A stretch of DNA of 64,000 bases from Mycobacterium sp. 852002-51163_SCH5372311 (GCF_001667115.1 NZ_LZIJ01000197.1:62001-126000); one strand, 5' to 3'. Positions 26,342 through 34,003 are shown, counted from the stretch's first letter. A program made the numbers and translations. The notes: generated by a model from the sequence alone, not told the origin.

Positions 26342-27142
26342 TCAGTAATCCTCCGGTTGGCCCGTGCTGCGCACGATTTCGAGCATCTCGCCGTGGGTGC
26401 CGGGGGCTGCGGCCAGCGCGGACCGTGATTCCGGGGTCCACGGTTCGCCGGCCAAGTCGGTGACGACCCCGCCGGCGGCCTGCACCAGTGCCACGCCGGC
26501 CGCGTGGTCCCACACATGGCCGCCGAAAACTATTGCCCCACCCAGGATTCCATCGGCGACGTAAGCAAGGTCGATACCGGTCGAGCCGTGCATACGCAAC
26601 CGCGACGACACCCGGCTGAGATTTTCCAGCAGCGTGACTCGATAGCGGCCCGGGAAGCGGCCCCGCGAATCGGCGCTGAAGCTGCCGACCCCGACCAGCG
26701 CGTCGGACAGCTCGGTATGTTCCAGCGACGGCTGCGGCACACCGTTTTTCATCAAGGGGCCGCCGGCGACGGCGGTGTAGCGCTCGTCGGTGAACGGCAA
26801 CCAGGACAGGCCGGCCACCGGTTCGCCGTTGTGCAGCAATCCCAGCAAGATCGCGGCCATCGGCGACCCGGCCGCATAATTGAACGTACCGTCGACCGGA
26901 TCGAGCACCCACACCCACGTCGAGTCGACAGCCGAACCACCGAATTCCTCACCGTGCACGCCGATTCCGGTCGCGTCCTCCACCGCGGCGACGACTTGGC
27001 GCTCTATGGCGAGGTCGACTTCGGTGGCAAAGTCGTTGCCCTTCTTCCGCACCGCTGAATCAGCGCGGTGGCCGTCCAGGAACTGCGGCACCGCCGAGTC
27101 CAGGATCGCCGACGCCTTTTCGACTAGCGCGTTCAAATCCAT
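26342..27142 (-). CDS. impA: Inositol monophosphatase family protein
   Basis: The product belongs to the Li-sensitive, Mg-dependent phosphatases; M. tuberculosis ImpA (Rv1604) sits at the same place and may act on inositol phosphate or, given the operon, histidinol phosphate. Motifs seen: WVLDPVDGTFNY (metal-binding DPxDGTxN) and WDHAAGVALVQAAGG (second conserved motif), with EEFGG as the Glu motif. 266 residues, family length. Lies 7 nt after hisA and 1 nt before hisF, so clearly an operon member. Confidence 0.93.
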   Translation of the reverse strand: MDLNALVEKASAILDSAVPQFLDGHRADSAVRKKGNDFATEVDLAIERQVVAAVEDATGIGVHGEEFGGSAVDSTWVWVLDPVDGTFNYAAGSPMAAILLGLLHNGEPVAGLSWLPFTDERYTAVAGGPLMKNGVPQPSLEHTELSDALVGVGSFSADSRGRFPGRYRVTLLENLSRVSSRLRMHGSTGIDLAYVADGILGGAIVFGGHVWDHAAGVALVQAAGGVVTDLAGEPWTPESRSALAAAPGTHGEMLEIVRSTGQPEDY

Positions 27143-27149
27143 TTCGGGA

Positions 27150-27896
27150 TCAATCCCGCACCGCGGCCAGCGCCTGCGGCAAGGTGAACCGCCCGGCGTA
27201 GAGCGCCTTGCCGACGATGGCGCCCTCGACCCCGCGATCGGTCAGGGTGGCGATGGCGCGCAAGTCATCGAGGCTGGACACGCCGCCAGAGGCGATCACC
27301 GGCGCGTCGGTGCGTTCGGCTACGCCGGCCAGCAGCTCCAGGTTGGGACCGCCCAGCGTGCCGTCCTTGGTGACGTCGGTGACGACGAACCGCGAACACC
27401 CTTGGACGTCAAGGCGTTCCAGCACCTCCCACAGGTCACCGCCGTCGGTTTCCCAGCCGCGCCCGCGCAACCGGTGCTCGCCGGCCGGGTTGTCCCGGTC
27501 GATCTGCACGTCCAACCCGACGGCCACCTTGTCACCATGTTCGGCGATCACCTGTGCACACCACTGCGGGTTCTCCAGGGCCGCCGTTCCCAGGTTGACC
27601 CGCGCACAGCCGGTGGCCAGTGCGGCGGCAAGCGAATCGTCGTCGCGGATACCGCCGGAGAGCTCGACGTGCACGTCGAGCTTGCCCACCACTTCGGCCA
27701 GCAGTTCGCGGTTGGAGCCCCGGCCGAACGCTGCATCAAGATCGACCAGATGAATCCACTCGGCACCGTCGCGCTGCCAGCCCAGAGCGGCGTCCAACGC
27801 TGAGCCGTACTCGGTTTCGCTGCCGGCCTTGCCCTGGACCAGGCGCACGGCGCGGCCCTCGACCACGTCGACAGCGGGTAACAAGATCAGCCGCAC
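27150..27896 (-). CDS. hisA: Phosphoribosyl isomerase A (HisA/PriA)
   Basis: HisA isomerises ProFAR to PRFAR. In Actinobacteria lacking a separate trpF the same enzyme (PriA) also isomerises phosphoribosylanthranilate for tryptophan synthesis; no trpF is present in this window's trp cluster. The 248-residue TIM barrel has LLPAVDVVEGRAVRL (catalytic Asp), VELSGGIRDDDSL, and FVVTDVTKDGTLGGPN with the second Asp. GTG 27896 is chosen because GGAGG lies 4 nt upstream and the N-terminus fits the family. It is 97 nt from hisH and 7 nt from impA. Confidence 0.95.
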   Translation of the reverse strand: MRLILLPAVDVVEGRAVRLVQGKAGSETEYGSALDAALGWQRDGAEWIHLVDLDAAFGRGSNRELLAEVVGKLDVHVELSGGIRDDDSLAAALATGCARVNLGTAALENPQWCAQVIAEHGDKVAVGLDVQIDRDNPAGEHRLRGRGWETDGGDLWEVLERLDVQGCSRFVVTDVTKDGTLGGPNLELLAGVAERTDAPVIASGGVSSLDDLRAIATLTDRGVEGAIVGKALYAGRFTLPQALAAVRD

Positions 27897-27993
27897 AGTT
27901 CCTCCCAGGCGCCGCGCTGCGGTGCGCCGACAGTGCAACTAGCGACACGTCTTCTCGACGTTTGCGTCGCGGAATGCACTTTCGCGAAGTCTT

Positions 27994-28614
27994 TCACAGT
28001 CCCTCAACCCAGTTGCTCAGCACCGCCGCACCGGCGTCCCCACTCTTCTCCGGGTGAAACTGGGTCGCCGCCAGCGGCCCCTCCTCCACCGCAGCCAGGA
28101 ACGGCACCTGGTGGGTGGCCCAGGTCAGCAGCGCCTCCGACGACCCTTCCCAGCGTTGGGCGGCGTAAGAATGCACGAAGTAGAACCGCGCGTCGACGTC
28201 CAGCCCCTTGAACAGCGCGGTGCCGGGCGCCGCCTTCACCACGTTCCAGCCCATGTGCGGGATAACCGGAGCGTCCAGCCGGGTGACGGCTCCCGGCCAC
28301 TGGCCGCACCCTGTGGTCTCGACGCCGAACTCGACCCCACGGGCGAACAGGATCTGCATCCCGACACAGACTCCGAGCACCGGGCGCCCGGCGGCGATCC
28401 GCTCGGCGATGATCCGCTCGCCGGCGATTTTTCGCAGGCCGCTCATGCATGCTTCGAAGGCGCCCACCCCCGGCACCACCAGCCCGTCAGCTGCCGACGC
28501 GGCGTCGGCGTCTGCGGTGACCTCGACGGCGGCGCCGACGCGCTGCAGCGCTCGCTGCGCCGACCGCAAGTTTCCCGAGCCGTAGTCCAGCACCACCACG
28601 GATTTAGCGCTCAC
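27994..28614 (-). CDS. hisH: Imidazole glycerol phosphate synthase glutaminase subunit
   Basis: HisH hydrolyses glutamine and channels ammonia to HisF. The 206-residue product has the nucleophile motif GVCVGMQ, the His-Glu pair in FHPEK, and the oxyanion region VVPGVGAFEACM. The GTG start (28614) is the first base pair next to the inserted TnpB element; before insertion it probably overlapped the hisB stop, so translational coupling to hisB has been lost. No strong ribosome site precedes it now, so expression may depend on a promoter within or beyond the element. Confidence 0.95.
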   Translation of the reverse strand: MSAKSVVVLDYGSGNLRSAQRALQRVGAAVEVTADADAASAADGLVVPGVGAFEACMSGLRKIAGERIIAERIAAGRPVLGVCVGMQILFARGVEFGVETTGCGQWPGAVTRLDAPVIPHMGWNVVKAAPGTALFKGLDVDARFYFVHSYAAQRWEGSSEALLTWATHQVPFLAAVEEGPLAATQFHPEKSGDAGAAVLSNWVEGL

Positions 28615-28634
28615 AGAAGTACCGCCCAGGAAGC

Positions 28635-28652
28635 CTCGGCCCTTAGGCCGAG
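28635..28652. repeat. Left-end hairpin of the TnpB element
   Basis: Perfect 7-bp stem, CTCGGCC and GGCCGAG, with loop CTTA. Its loop resembles the CCTA loop of the right-end hairpin. Such subterminal hairpins are what TnpA recognises in this family. Confidence 0.75.
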
Positions 28653-28684
28653 AAGGAATGGGGGGTGTTGTCGTAGCGTGTCCG

Positions 28685-28690
28685 TAGCGT
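28685..28690 (+). promoter_or_regulatory. Putative -10 element for tnpB
   Basis: TAGCGT fits TANNNT and ends 7 nt before the GTG at 28698, consistent with leaderless expression in mycobacteria. A similar CGTAGCGT string occurs 14 nt earlier. Confidence 0.4.
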
Positions 28691-28697
28691 TCGCCGC

Positions 28698-29687
28698 GTG
28701 AACGTTGTCCGTTATCGGTACAGGCTGCGCCCTGGCCAGGCCGCGATGGCGGCGATGCTGGCCGAGTGGGACCGCTGCCGGTGGGTGTGGAACCGGGCGG
28801 TGGAACGACTCAACGAGACTGGTGAGTGGGTCCGCGACACTACTTTGACCGCCTGGCGGGGTGAGCATGACTGGCTGGGTGAGGGCTCGGTGGTGGCCCA
28901 ACAGCAGATGCTGCGCAACTTCCGTGCCAAACGCGCCAAGGGCAAGGGGCGGCGCAAGTTTAAGTCCGCCAAACGGTGCCTGCCGAGCCTGAACTACACC
29001 AAACGGGGATTCACTGTTAAAGATGGCCGTCTGTGTCTTGCTGGTGGCCTTTGTGTCCCGGTGGTGTGGTCGCGGGAACTGCCGGCCGAGCCCAGCAGTG
29101 TACGCAGCTACCGCGACAGCATCGGGCACTGGTACGCCAGCTTCGTGGTGCGCCGCGACGGCGCGGTGCTGCCGGCCTGTGATCAGGCCATCGGCATCGA
29201 CTGGGGTGTGCGCGCCGTGGCGACCACCACCGACCCCGACTACGACCTCGCGCACCCCAAGCACGCAAAACGTGCCGCCCAAGGGCTTGCTCATGCGCAG
29301 CGCACGATGGCGCGGCGCAAACCGGCCCCCGGCCAACGTGCATCCAAGGGGTACCTGAGCGCCAAGCGCGTTGCCGCCAAGCTGTCCAAGAAGGTCGCCC
29401 GCCAGCGCCAAGACACCGCGCGTAAGTGGGCCACCAAAGTCGTTGCCGCCCACGGGATCTTGGCGGTGGAGGACTTCAAGCCGAAGTTTCTGGCGAAGTC
29501 CCGCATGCTGCTGTCGCAACGGGTTTTCGTCTGCGAGTCCTGCGGGGCAATCTGCGACCGCGACCGCAACGCTGCCAGAGTCATTCTGGCCAGGGCTGGT
29601 CTCAACCCTGCCGGTGTTGAAGCTGTAAGACATTCGGATCTCCTTGAGGTCCGGGTGCTCGCTGAGCCGGGAATCCCCGCCCCCTAG
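28698..29687 (+). CDS. tnpB: TnpB RNA-guided nuclease homologue, internally shortened
   Basis: TnpB proteins are RuvC-type, RNA-guided nucleases of IS200/IS605 elements and relatives of Cas12. This 329-residue product has the N-terminal helix-turn region (YRYRLRPGQ...WVWNRAVERLN), RuvC-I GIDWGV (Asp168), RuvC-II LAVEDFKPKF (Glu258) and RuvC-III DRDRNAA (Asp287/289). Only the second zinc-ribbon knuckle, CESC (279-282), is present; barely 20 residues separate Glu258 from it, where intact family members have about 70-90 including a first CxxC pair. An in-frame deletion of some 50-70 residues is inferred, so activity is doubtful. Encoded opposite to the his genes. Confidence 0.9.
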   Translation: MNVVRYRYRLRPGQAAMAAMLAEWDRCRWVWNRAVERLNETGEWVRDTTLTAWRGEHDWLGEGSVVAQQQMLRNFRAKRAKGKGRRKFKSAKRCLPSLNYTKRGFTVKDGRLCLAGGLCVPVVWSRELPAEPSSVRSYRDSIGHWYASFVVRRDGAVLPACDQAIGIDWGVRAVATTTDPDYDLAHPKHAKRAAQGLAHAQRTMARRKPAPGQRASKGYLSAKRVAAKLSKKVARQRQDTARKWATKVVAAHGILAVEDFKPKFLAKSRMLLSQRVFVCESCGAICDRDRNAARVILARAGLNPAGVEAVRHSDLLEVRVLAEPGIPAP

Positions 29688-29704
29688 GGCGGAGAGGACG
29701 TCAA
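29540..29704 (+). ncRNA. Candidate omega (guide) RNA region at the right end
   Basis: In this family the guide RNA overlaps the 3' end of tnpB, runs through the right-end hairpin and takes its guide from the flanking DNA. Here that would be roughly the last 150 bp of the element, with the guide starting at 29705 within hisB. Placement rests on family knowledge and the right-end hairpin; no promoter was identified. Confidence 0.35.
29677..29692. repeat. Right-end hairpin of the TnpB element
   Basis: Perfect 6-bp stem CCGCCC/GGGCGG with loop CCTA, spanning the tnpB stop codon (29685-29687). Sits 12 nt from the inferred right end. Confidence 0.7.
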
Positions 29705-30327
29705 AGAACACCTTTGGTGGATGGCACGCCCGACACGCGGGGATCGGGCTCGACGGCTTGGCGCAGCGCCCGGGCGACCGCCTTGTACTGCGCCTCGGTG
29801 ATGTGGTGCGGGTCGCGCCCGTACAGCACACGCACGTGCAGCGCGATGCGGGCATTGGCGGCCAACGTTTCGAAGACGTGCCGGTTGATGACTGTGTGGT
29901 ATGGCACCGAGTTCCCGGCAATGGTGGTGTGCTGCAGGTGATCCGGCTCTCCGGTGTGCACGCAGTAGGGCCGGCCGGACACGTCGACGGCCGCGTGGGC
30001 CAGCGTCTCGTCCATTGGGATGAACGCGTCCCCGAACCGGCGGATGCCCTTCTTGTCTCCGAGGGCCTGCCCAAGGGCCTGGCCGAGCGCGATCGCGGTG
30101 TCCTCGATGGTGTGATGCCCCTCGATCTCCACATCGCCTTTGGTGCGCACCGTCAGGTCGAAGCTGGCGTGGGTGCCGAGAGCGGTCAGCATGTGGTCGT
30201 AGAACGGGACGCCGGTGTCGACGTCAACCTGCCCGGTGCCGTCCAAATCGAGTTCGACGACGATGTCGGATTCCTTGGTGCGGCGTTCGATGCGCGCGCG
30301 GCGCGTCCTGGTTTCGGTGGCGGTCAC
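29701..30327 (-). CDS. hisB: Imidazoleglycerol-phosphate dehydratase
   Basis: HisB dehydrates IGP to imidazole-acetol phosphate using Mn2+. The 208-residue, single-function form has the two histidine motifs HHTIEDTAIALG and HHITEAQYKA plus FYDHML and FDLTVRTKGDVE. GTG overlaps the hisC stop by 4 nt. The protein ends in ...PSTKGVL at the family's normal length, but its last base of coding sequence and the TGA appear to come from the end of the inserted TnpB element; the presumed original read Leu-stop at the same place, so the protein is unchanged. Confidence 0.96.
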   Translation of the reverse strand: MTATETRTRRARIERRTKESDIVVELDLDGTGQVDVDTGVPFYDHMLTALGTHASFDLTVRTKGDVEIEGHHTIEDTAIALGQALGQALGDKKGIRRFGDAFIPMDETLAHAAVDVSGRPYCVHTGEPDHLQHTTIAGNSVPYHTVINRHVFETLAANARIALHVRVLYGRDPHHITEAQYKAVARALRQAVEPDPRVSGVPSTKGVL

Positions 30328-31454
30328 GGTGCTCCTACTGGGCTGGAGGTGAGTTCAGTCGTGGCGATCTCGGCGCTTGCTCGCAAGAACGCGTCGTTTT
30401 CATGAGCCAGTCCCGTTGTGGCACGTAGATAACCGGGAATGCCGACGTCGCGGATCAGAACTCCGGCGTCCAGGTAGCGCTGCCAGGCTACCGGCGCGTC
30501 GGCGAATTCGCCGAACAGCACAAAATTTGCATCGCTCGGAATGACCCGAAAGCCCATGGCGGACAGCGCCGTTGTCACCCGCTCGCGTTCGGCGATCAAG
30601 GTGGCAACGCTGCCCAGAGTGTCGTCGGCGTGCCGCAGCGCCGCCCTGGCCGCGGCCTGGGTGACAGACGACAGGTGATAGGGCAACCGCACCAACAGCA
30701 TCGCGTCGATCACCGCCGGCGTGGCGATCAGGTACCCGAGCCGTCCGCCGGCGAAGGCGAATGCCTTGCTCATGGTGCGGGTGACGATGAGTCGAGTCGG
30801 ATATTCCTCCACCAGCACCACGGCGCTGGGTTGCGACGAAAACTCGCCGTAGGCCTCGTCGACAATCACGATTCCGGGCACCACATCCAGCAGCCTGCGT
30901 AGCGCTGGCAGCGAAATGCTTTGTCCGGAAGGGTTGTTGGGGCTGGCGATAAAGACCACATCGGGTTGTCGTTCGGTGACGGCGGCGACGGCGGCGTCGA
31001 CGTCGAGGCTGAAGTCGCAGGCGCGGCGGGTCTCGATCCACTCGGTGTGGGTGCTGCCGGAGATGATCGGGTGCATCGAGTAGGAGGGCACAAAACCTAT
31101 CGCGGTGCGCCCCGGCCCACCGAACGCCTGCAGCAGCTGCTGCAGAATCTCATTGGACCCGTTGGCGGCCCAGAGGTTTTCGACACTCAGCGGGACGCCG
31201 GTCTGGGCGGTGAGGTAGGCGGCCAAGTCGGCGCGCAACGCTACCGCGTCGCGGTCCGGATAACGGTGCAGGTCCGCCGCGGCATCCTGCACCGACCGCA
31301 CCAGGTCGTCGACCAGCGCCTGGGTGGGCGGGTGCGGGTTCTCATTGGTGTTCAGCCGCACCGGGACCGCCAATTGCGGTGCCCCGTAGGGTGATTTGCC
31401 GCGCAGGTCGTCGCGCAGCGGCAAGTCTTCGAGCGTGGGTTCAGGCGTACTCAT
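30324..31454 (-). CDS. hisC: Histidinol-phosphate aminotransferase
   Basis: HisC transfers an amino group to imidazole-acetol phosphate using PLP. The 376-residue product has the fold-type I pattern: NTNENPHPP at the start, YPD, ANGSNEILQ, FIASPNNPSG, DEAYGEF and the PLP-lysine segment TRTMSKAFAFAGGRLGY. The ATG overlaps the hisD stop (ATGA) and its stop overlaps hisB, so all three are coupled. No abnormality seen. Confidence 0.96.
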   Translation of the reverse strand: MSTPEPTLEDLPLRDDLRGKSPYGAPQLAVPVRLNTNENPHPPTQALVDDLVRSVQDAAADLHRYPDRDAVALRADLAAYLTAQTGVPLSVENLWAANGSNEILQQLLQAFGGPGRTAIGFVPSYSMHPIISGSTHTEWIETRRACDFSLDVDAAVAAVTERQPDVVFIASPNNPSGQSISLPALRRLLDVVPGIVIVDEAYGEFSSQPSAVVLVEEYPTRLIVTRTMSKAFAFAGGRLGYLIATPAVIDAMLLVRLPYHLSSVTQAAARAALRHADDTLGSVATLIAERERVTTALSAMGFRVIPSDANFVLFGEFADAPVAWQRYLDAGVLIRDVGIPGYLRATTGLAHENDAFLRASAEIATTELTSSPVGAP

Positions 31455-32782
31455 CGTTCGAACCTCCGCCGTACCGCCTCACCGTGTGAAGGGAGGTCTT
31501 CGGCCTTGGCCAGCGTGATCACATGTCCGGAAACATCTTTCAGCGCCGCTTCGGTGTAGTCGACGACGTGGATGCCACGTAGGAATGTCTGGACCGACAG
31601 CCCACTGGAGTGCCGGGCGCTGCCGACGGTCGTCAGCACGTGGTTGGACCCGGCGCAGTAGTCGCCCAGGCTGACCGGCGCCCAGGGTCCGACGAAGATG
31701 GCGCCGGCCGAGCGTACGCGTCCGGCGACCTGTGGCGCGTCGGCCGTCTGGATCTCCAGATGCTCAGCGGCATAGGCGTTCACCACTTTGATGCCGGAGT
31801 CCAGGTCGTCAACCAGAATGATCGCCGACTGGCGTCCACTCAGCGCGGCGGTGACCCGATCGCGGTGCACGGTGGTCTGCAGCTGGGCGGCCAGTTCGTT
31901 ATCGGTGGCGTCGGCCAGCTCGAGGCTCGGGGTCACCAGCACGCTGGCTGCCATCTCGTCGTGCTCAGCCTGGCTGATCAGGTCGGCGGCTACGTGGGCG
32001 GGCTCGGCTGTGTGGTCGGCGAGGATGGCGATCTCCGTGGGTCCGGCTTCGGCGTCGATGCCCACCTGTGATCGGCACAGCCGCTTGGCCGCCGTGACAT
32101 AGATGTTGCCGGGTCCGGTGATCATGTCGACCGGTGCCAGGTCGGCGCCGTCGACGTCGGCGCCGCCGTAGGCCAGCAGCGCCACCGCCTGCGCGCCGCC
32201 CACGGCCCATACCTCGTCGACTCCCAGCAGCCGCGCCGCGGCCAGCACGGTCGGGTGCGGCCAGCCCCCGAACGCCGCCTGCGGCGGGCTGGCCACCACC
32301 AGCGAATCGACGCCGGCGACCTGGGCAGGCACCACGTTCATCACCACGCTGGACGGGTACACCGCTTGACCGCCGGGAACGTACAAACCCACCCGCTCGA
32401 CCGGCACCCACCGCTCGGTGACCGTCGCGCCGGGGGCGAGCGCGGTCGTGACGTCGGCGCGGCGCTGGTCGGCGTGGACTGCGCGGGTTCGCTCGATCAT
32501 CACCTGCAGTGCGTCGCGGACGTCGGGCTCCAGTCCGGTCAGCGCGGCGTTTAGCACCGCGTCGGGAACGCGGACGGCGGGCGGCCGCACACCGTCGAAT
32601 GACTCCCCGAATTCCAGCGCCGCCTCAGTCCCACGTTCGGCCACGGCCTGCACGATCGGCCGTACCTTGGGCAGCACGCTCTCCACGTCGGCACCGCCGC
32701 GCGGCAGGGCGCCCCGCAGCCGGGCGGCCGTCAACTGCGCGCCCCGCAGGTCGATGCGGGCCATCACCGGAGTCGTGCTCAC
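31451..32782 (-). CDS. hisD: Histidinol dehydrogenase
   Basis: HisD oxidises histidinol to histidine in two NAD-dependent steps with zinc. The 443-residue product has VGLYVPGGQAVYPSSVVMN, GPGNIYVTAAKR, GIDAEAGPTEI, the QAEHDEMA zinc segment and AEHLEIQT. GTG 32782 is supported by GAGG 5 nt upstream; ATG 32764 (MARIDLRG) aligns better with some relatives and remains possible. First gene of the his operon; the promoter must lie in the 50 bp before it or within the DinB-like gene region upstream. Confidence 0.96.
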   Translation of the reverse strand: MSTTPVMARIDLRGAQLTAARLRGALPRGGADVESVLPKVRPIVQAVAERGTEAALEFGESFDGVRPPAVRVPDAVLNAALTGLEPDVRDALQVMIERTRAVHADQRRADVTTALAPGATVTERWVPVERVGLYVPGGQAVYPSSVVMNVVPAQVAGVDSLVVASPPQAAFGGWPHPTVLAAARLLGVDEVWAVGGAQAVALLAYGGADVDGADLAPVDMITGPGNIYVTAAKRLCRSQVGIDAEAGPTEIAILADHTAEPAHVAADLISQAEHDEMAASVLVTPSLELADATDNELAAQLQTTVHRDRVTAALSGRQSAIILVDDLDSGIKVVNAYAAEHLEIQTADAPQVAGRVRSAGAIFVGPWAPVSLGDYCAGSNHVLTTVGSARHSSGLSVQTFLRGIHVVDYTEAALKDVSGHVITLAKAEDLPSHGEAVRRRFER

Positions 32783-32832
32783 TTGGACCTCACGTGGCCC
32801 ATTGTCCCAGAGCAGCTCAAGTGGTTATCAGT

Positions 32833-33348
32833 TCAGGTGTGGCGGGGTGTGGATGAGACCTGACGGCGGATGTCGAGGAGATGGTGCTGCGCCTCATGCA
32901 TCGTATGTATCGCGACCCATCGCAACGACCGTTCGCAAGTTTCCGGGTAGTGGTAGACAACCGTGCGATCCCAGTCGTCCGCAGACAACCGGGCAAGAAC
33001 GTTGACGAACAGTTGCGCGGCGTCCGCCAGCTGGCGAGCCACATCCTCGGGCTCCTGGTCGGCGTACCCGTCGTGCACGACGCGCTCGTCGCGTCCCAAC
33101 GGGGAGCAGTCCGGCCGGTCCGTCCGGCGGGCGGCCAGCACCCTTTCCCGCTGCACCAGCAGCATGTCCCGCAGATGGCATCCGTATTCCAAGGGCGACC
33201 ACACGTCGGACCGACGTCGCGACGGCAGGTCGATGTCGCGGTCGCGCAGGATTGCCACGACCTCGGCGATTCGCTCTGGGATGCCCCGCACGACTGCGGC
33301 AGACCCGCCGAGGTCGTAGACGAAGCCGCAGTCTACGCACTGATCCAT
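32833..33348 (-). CDS. DinB-like four-helix protein
   Basis: The 171-residue product has a CVDCGFVYD start and the DinB/YfiT-type metal-binding histidines: WSPLEYGCHLRDML early and HTMHEAQHHLLDIRR near the C-terminus. Mycobacterial proteins of this superfamily include mycothiol-dependent enzymes, but nothing here fixes a substrate. I chose ATG 33348 because GGAAGG lies upstream and the family core begins there; the frame is open 34 codons further, overlapping the promoter of the divergent gene. It is upstream of hisD, 50 nt away, and could share its transcript. Confidence 0.75.
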   Translation of the reverse strand: MDQCVDCGFVYDLGGSAAVVRGIPERIAEVVAILRDRDIDLPSRRRSDVWSPLEYGCHLRDMLLVQRERVLAARRTDRPDCSPLGRDERVVHDGYADQEPEDVARQLADAAQLFVNVLARLSADDWDRTVVYHYPETCERSLRWVAIHTMHEAQHHLLDIRRQVSSTPRHT

Positions 33349-33432
33349 CACCCCGCCATCCTTCCGTCGACCGGTACAGTGCCGATTCAGGGCCGGTTCA
33401 GGGCCAGAATCAGGCGCACAGAAGGGAGCATC

Positions 33433-33843
33433 ATGTCCGCGAAGGATCACCCCAACAACGCCCCGGGCGTACCGATGGTCTACCCGACTTGGTTCGAGAA
33501 CATCCAGGTCAAGTACCTCAATCCCGCGCTAAAGCCGATCGCCCGCTACCTGCCGGGGACCGCGACCATTGAGCACCGCGGGCGCAAATCGGGCAAACCG
33601 TACAGAACGATCGTCACGACCTACCGCAAGGGCGGCGTCCTGGCAATCGCCCTGGGTCACGGCAAAACGGACTGGGTCAAAAACGTGCTGGCCGCAGGCG
33701 AGGCCGACGTTCACTACGCCCGCAAAGACCTGCACATCACCAACCCGCGGATTCTGTCCGCCGGCTCCGACGGCTCGGATTTGCCGTGGTTGGTGCGCCT
33801 GCAGCTGCGGCGCATGGCGGTCTTCCTCGCCGACATCGCGTGA
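33433..33843 (+). CDS. F420-dependent nitroreductase-fold (DDN-like) protein
   Basis: The 136-residue product has the signature of the deazaflavin-dependent reductase family: IEHRGRKSGKPYRTIVTTYRKGG, ALGHGKTDWVKNVLAAGEADV and the closing PWLVRLQLRRMAVF. Such split-barrel proteins bind F420 and reduce varied substrates, including quinones and nitro compounds; the substrate here is unknown. ATG 33433 has GAAGGGAG immediately upstream with 4-nt spacing. It matches Rv1598c in length and place. Divergent from the DinB-like gene. Confidence 0.85.
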   Translation: MSAKDHPNNAPGVPMVYPTWFENIQVKYLNPALKPIARYLPGTATIEHRGRKSGKPYRTIVTTYRKGGVLAIALGHGKTDWVKNVLAAGEADVHYARKDLHITNPRILSAGSDGSDLPWLVRLQLRRMAVFLADIA

Positions 33844-33850
33844 CGGTGAG

Positions 33851-33910
33851 CTGACGGCTTTCAGTGTGTAATGACGGCTTTGATTGTGTAACAACGGCTT
33901 TCAGTGTGAA
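33851..33910 (+). repeat. Three 20-bp tandem repeats (acggcttt...tgtg type)
   Basis: Three consecutive 20-bp units start at 33851, 33871 and 33891, sharing the core ACGGCTTT followed by a TGTG(T/A)A end. They lie in the convergent gap between the F420-type gene and the alcohol dehydrogenase gene and do not encode a protein. Confidence 0.85.
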
Positions 33911-33952
33911 ATGAGGGCGGCAATTTCCCGATTTTTCCGCCCAGGATTCACA
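33905..33952. terminator. Large convergent hairpin, possible bidirectional terminator
   Basis: TGTGAA and GGGCGG (33905-33920) pair with CCGCCC and TTCACA (33937-33952) across a 16-nt loop containing a run of Ts; a 4-nt internal loop separates the two stem parts. It joins the third left-hand repeat with the first right-hand repeat and lies between two converging genes. Confidence 0.5.
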
Positions 33953-33977
33953 ACCAACGCCCAGGATTCACAGTCAA
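33938..33977. repeat. Two 20-bp tandem repeats (cgcccaggattcaca type)
   Basis: Two consecutive 20-bp units (33938-33957 and 33958-33977) begin with CGCCCAGGATTCACA and differ only in three of the last five bases. They face the three-unit array upstream. Confidence 0.85.
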
Positions 33978-34003
33978 GCCCGGGACGCACACTCGATACG
34001 AAG

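Larger units (their letters stand above)
28615..29704 (+). mobile_element. IS200/IS605-type TnpB-only element inside the his operon
   Basis: A unit of about 1,090 bp sits exactly between hisH and hisB and carries only a tnpB-like gene, with no TnpA. Subterminal hairpins lie 20 nt from the left end (stem CTCGGCC, loop CTTA, 28635-28652) and 12 nt from the right end (stem CCGCCC, loop CCTA, 29677-29692). The left flank ends in CTCAC and the right end is TCAA, recalling the TTAC target and TCAA end of IS608. The junctions share AGAA (28615-28618 and 29705-29708), so the exact edge is ambiguous by 4 nt and a 4-bp duplication cannot be excluded. The element's end supplies the stop codon of hisB. 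Confidence 0.85.

Noticed and set aside
29701..29708. 4-bp AGAA target-site duplication around the TnpB element
   Set aside because: AGAA is present at both edges, but this element family inserts single strands without duplication, and the TCAC/TCAA end pattern explains the junction. Kept only as a stated ambiguity.
33851..33977. CRISPR array
   Set aside because: The 20-bp units are directly adjacent with no variable spacers, there are only 3 + 2 copies, and no cas genes are in the window.
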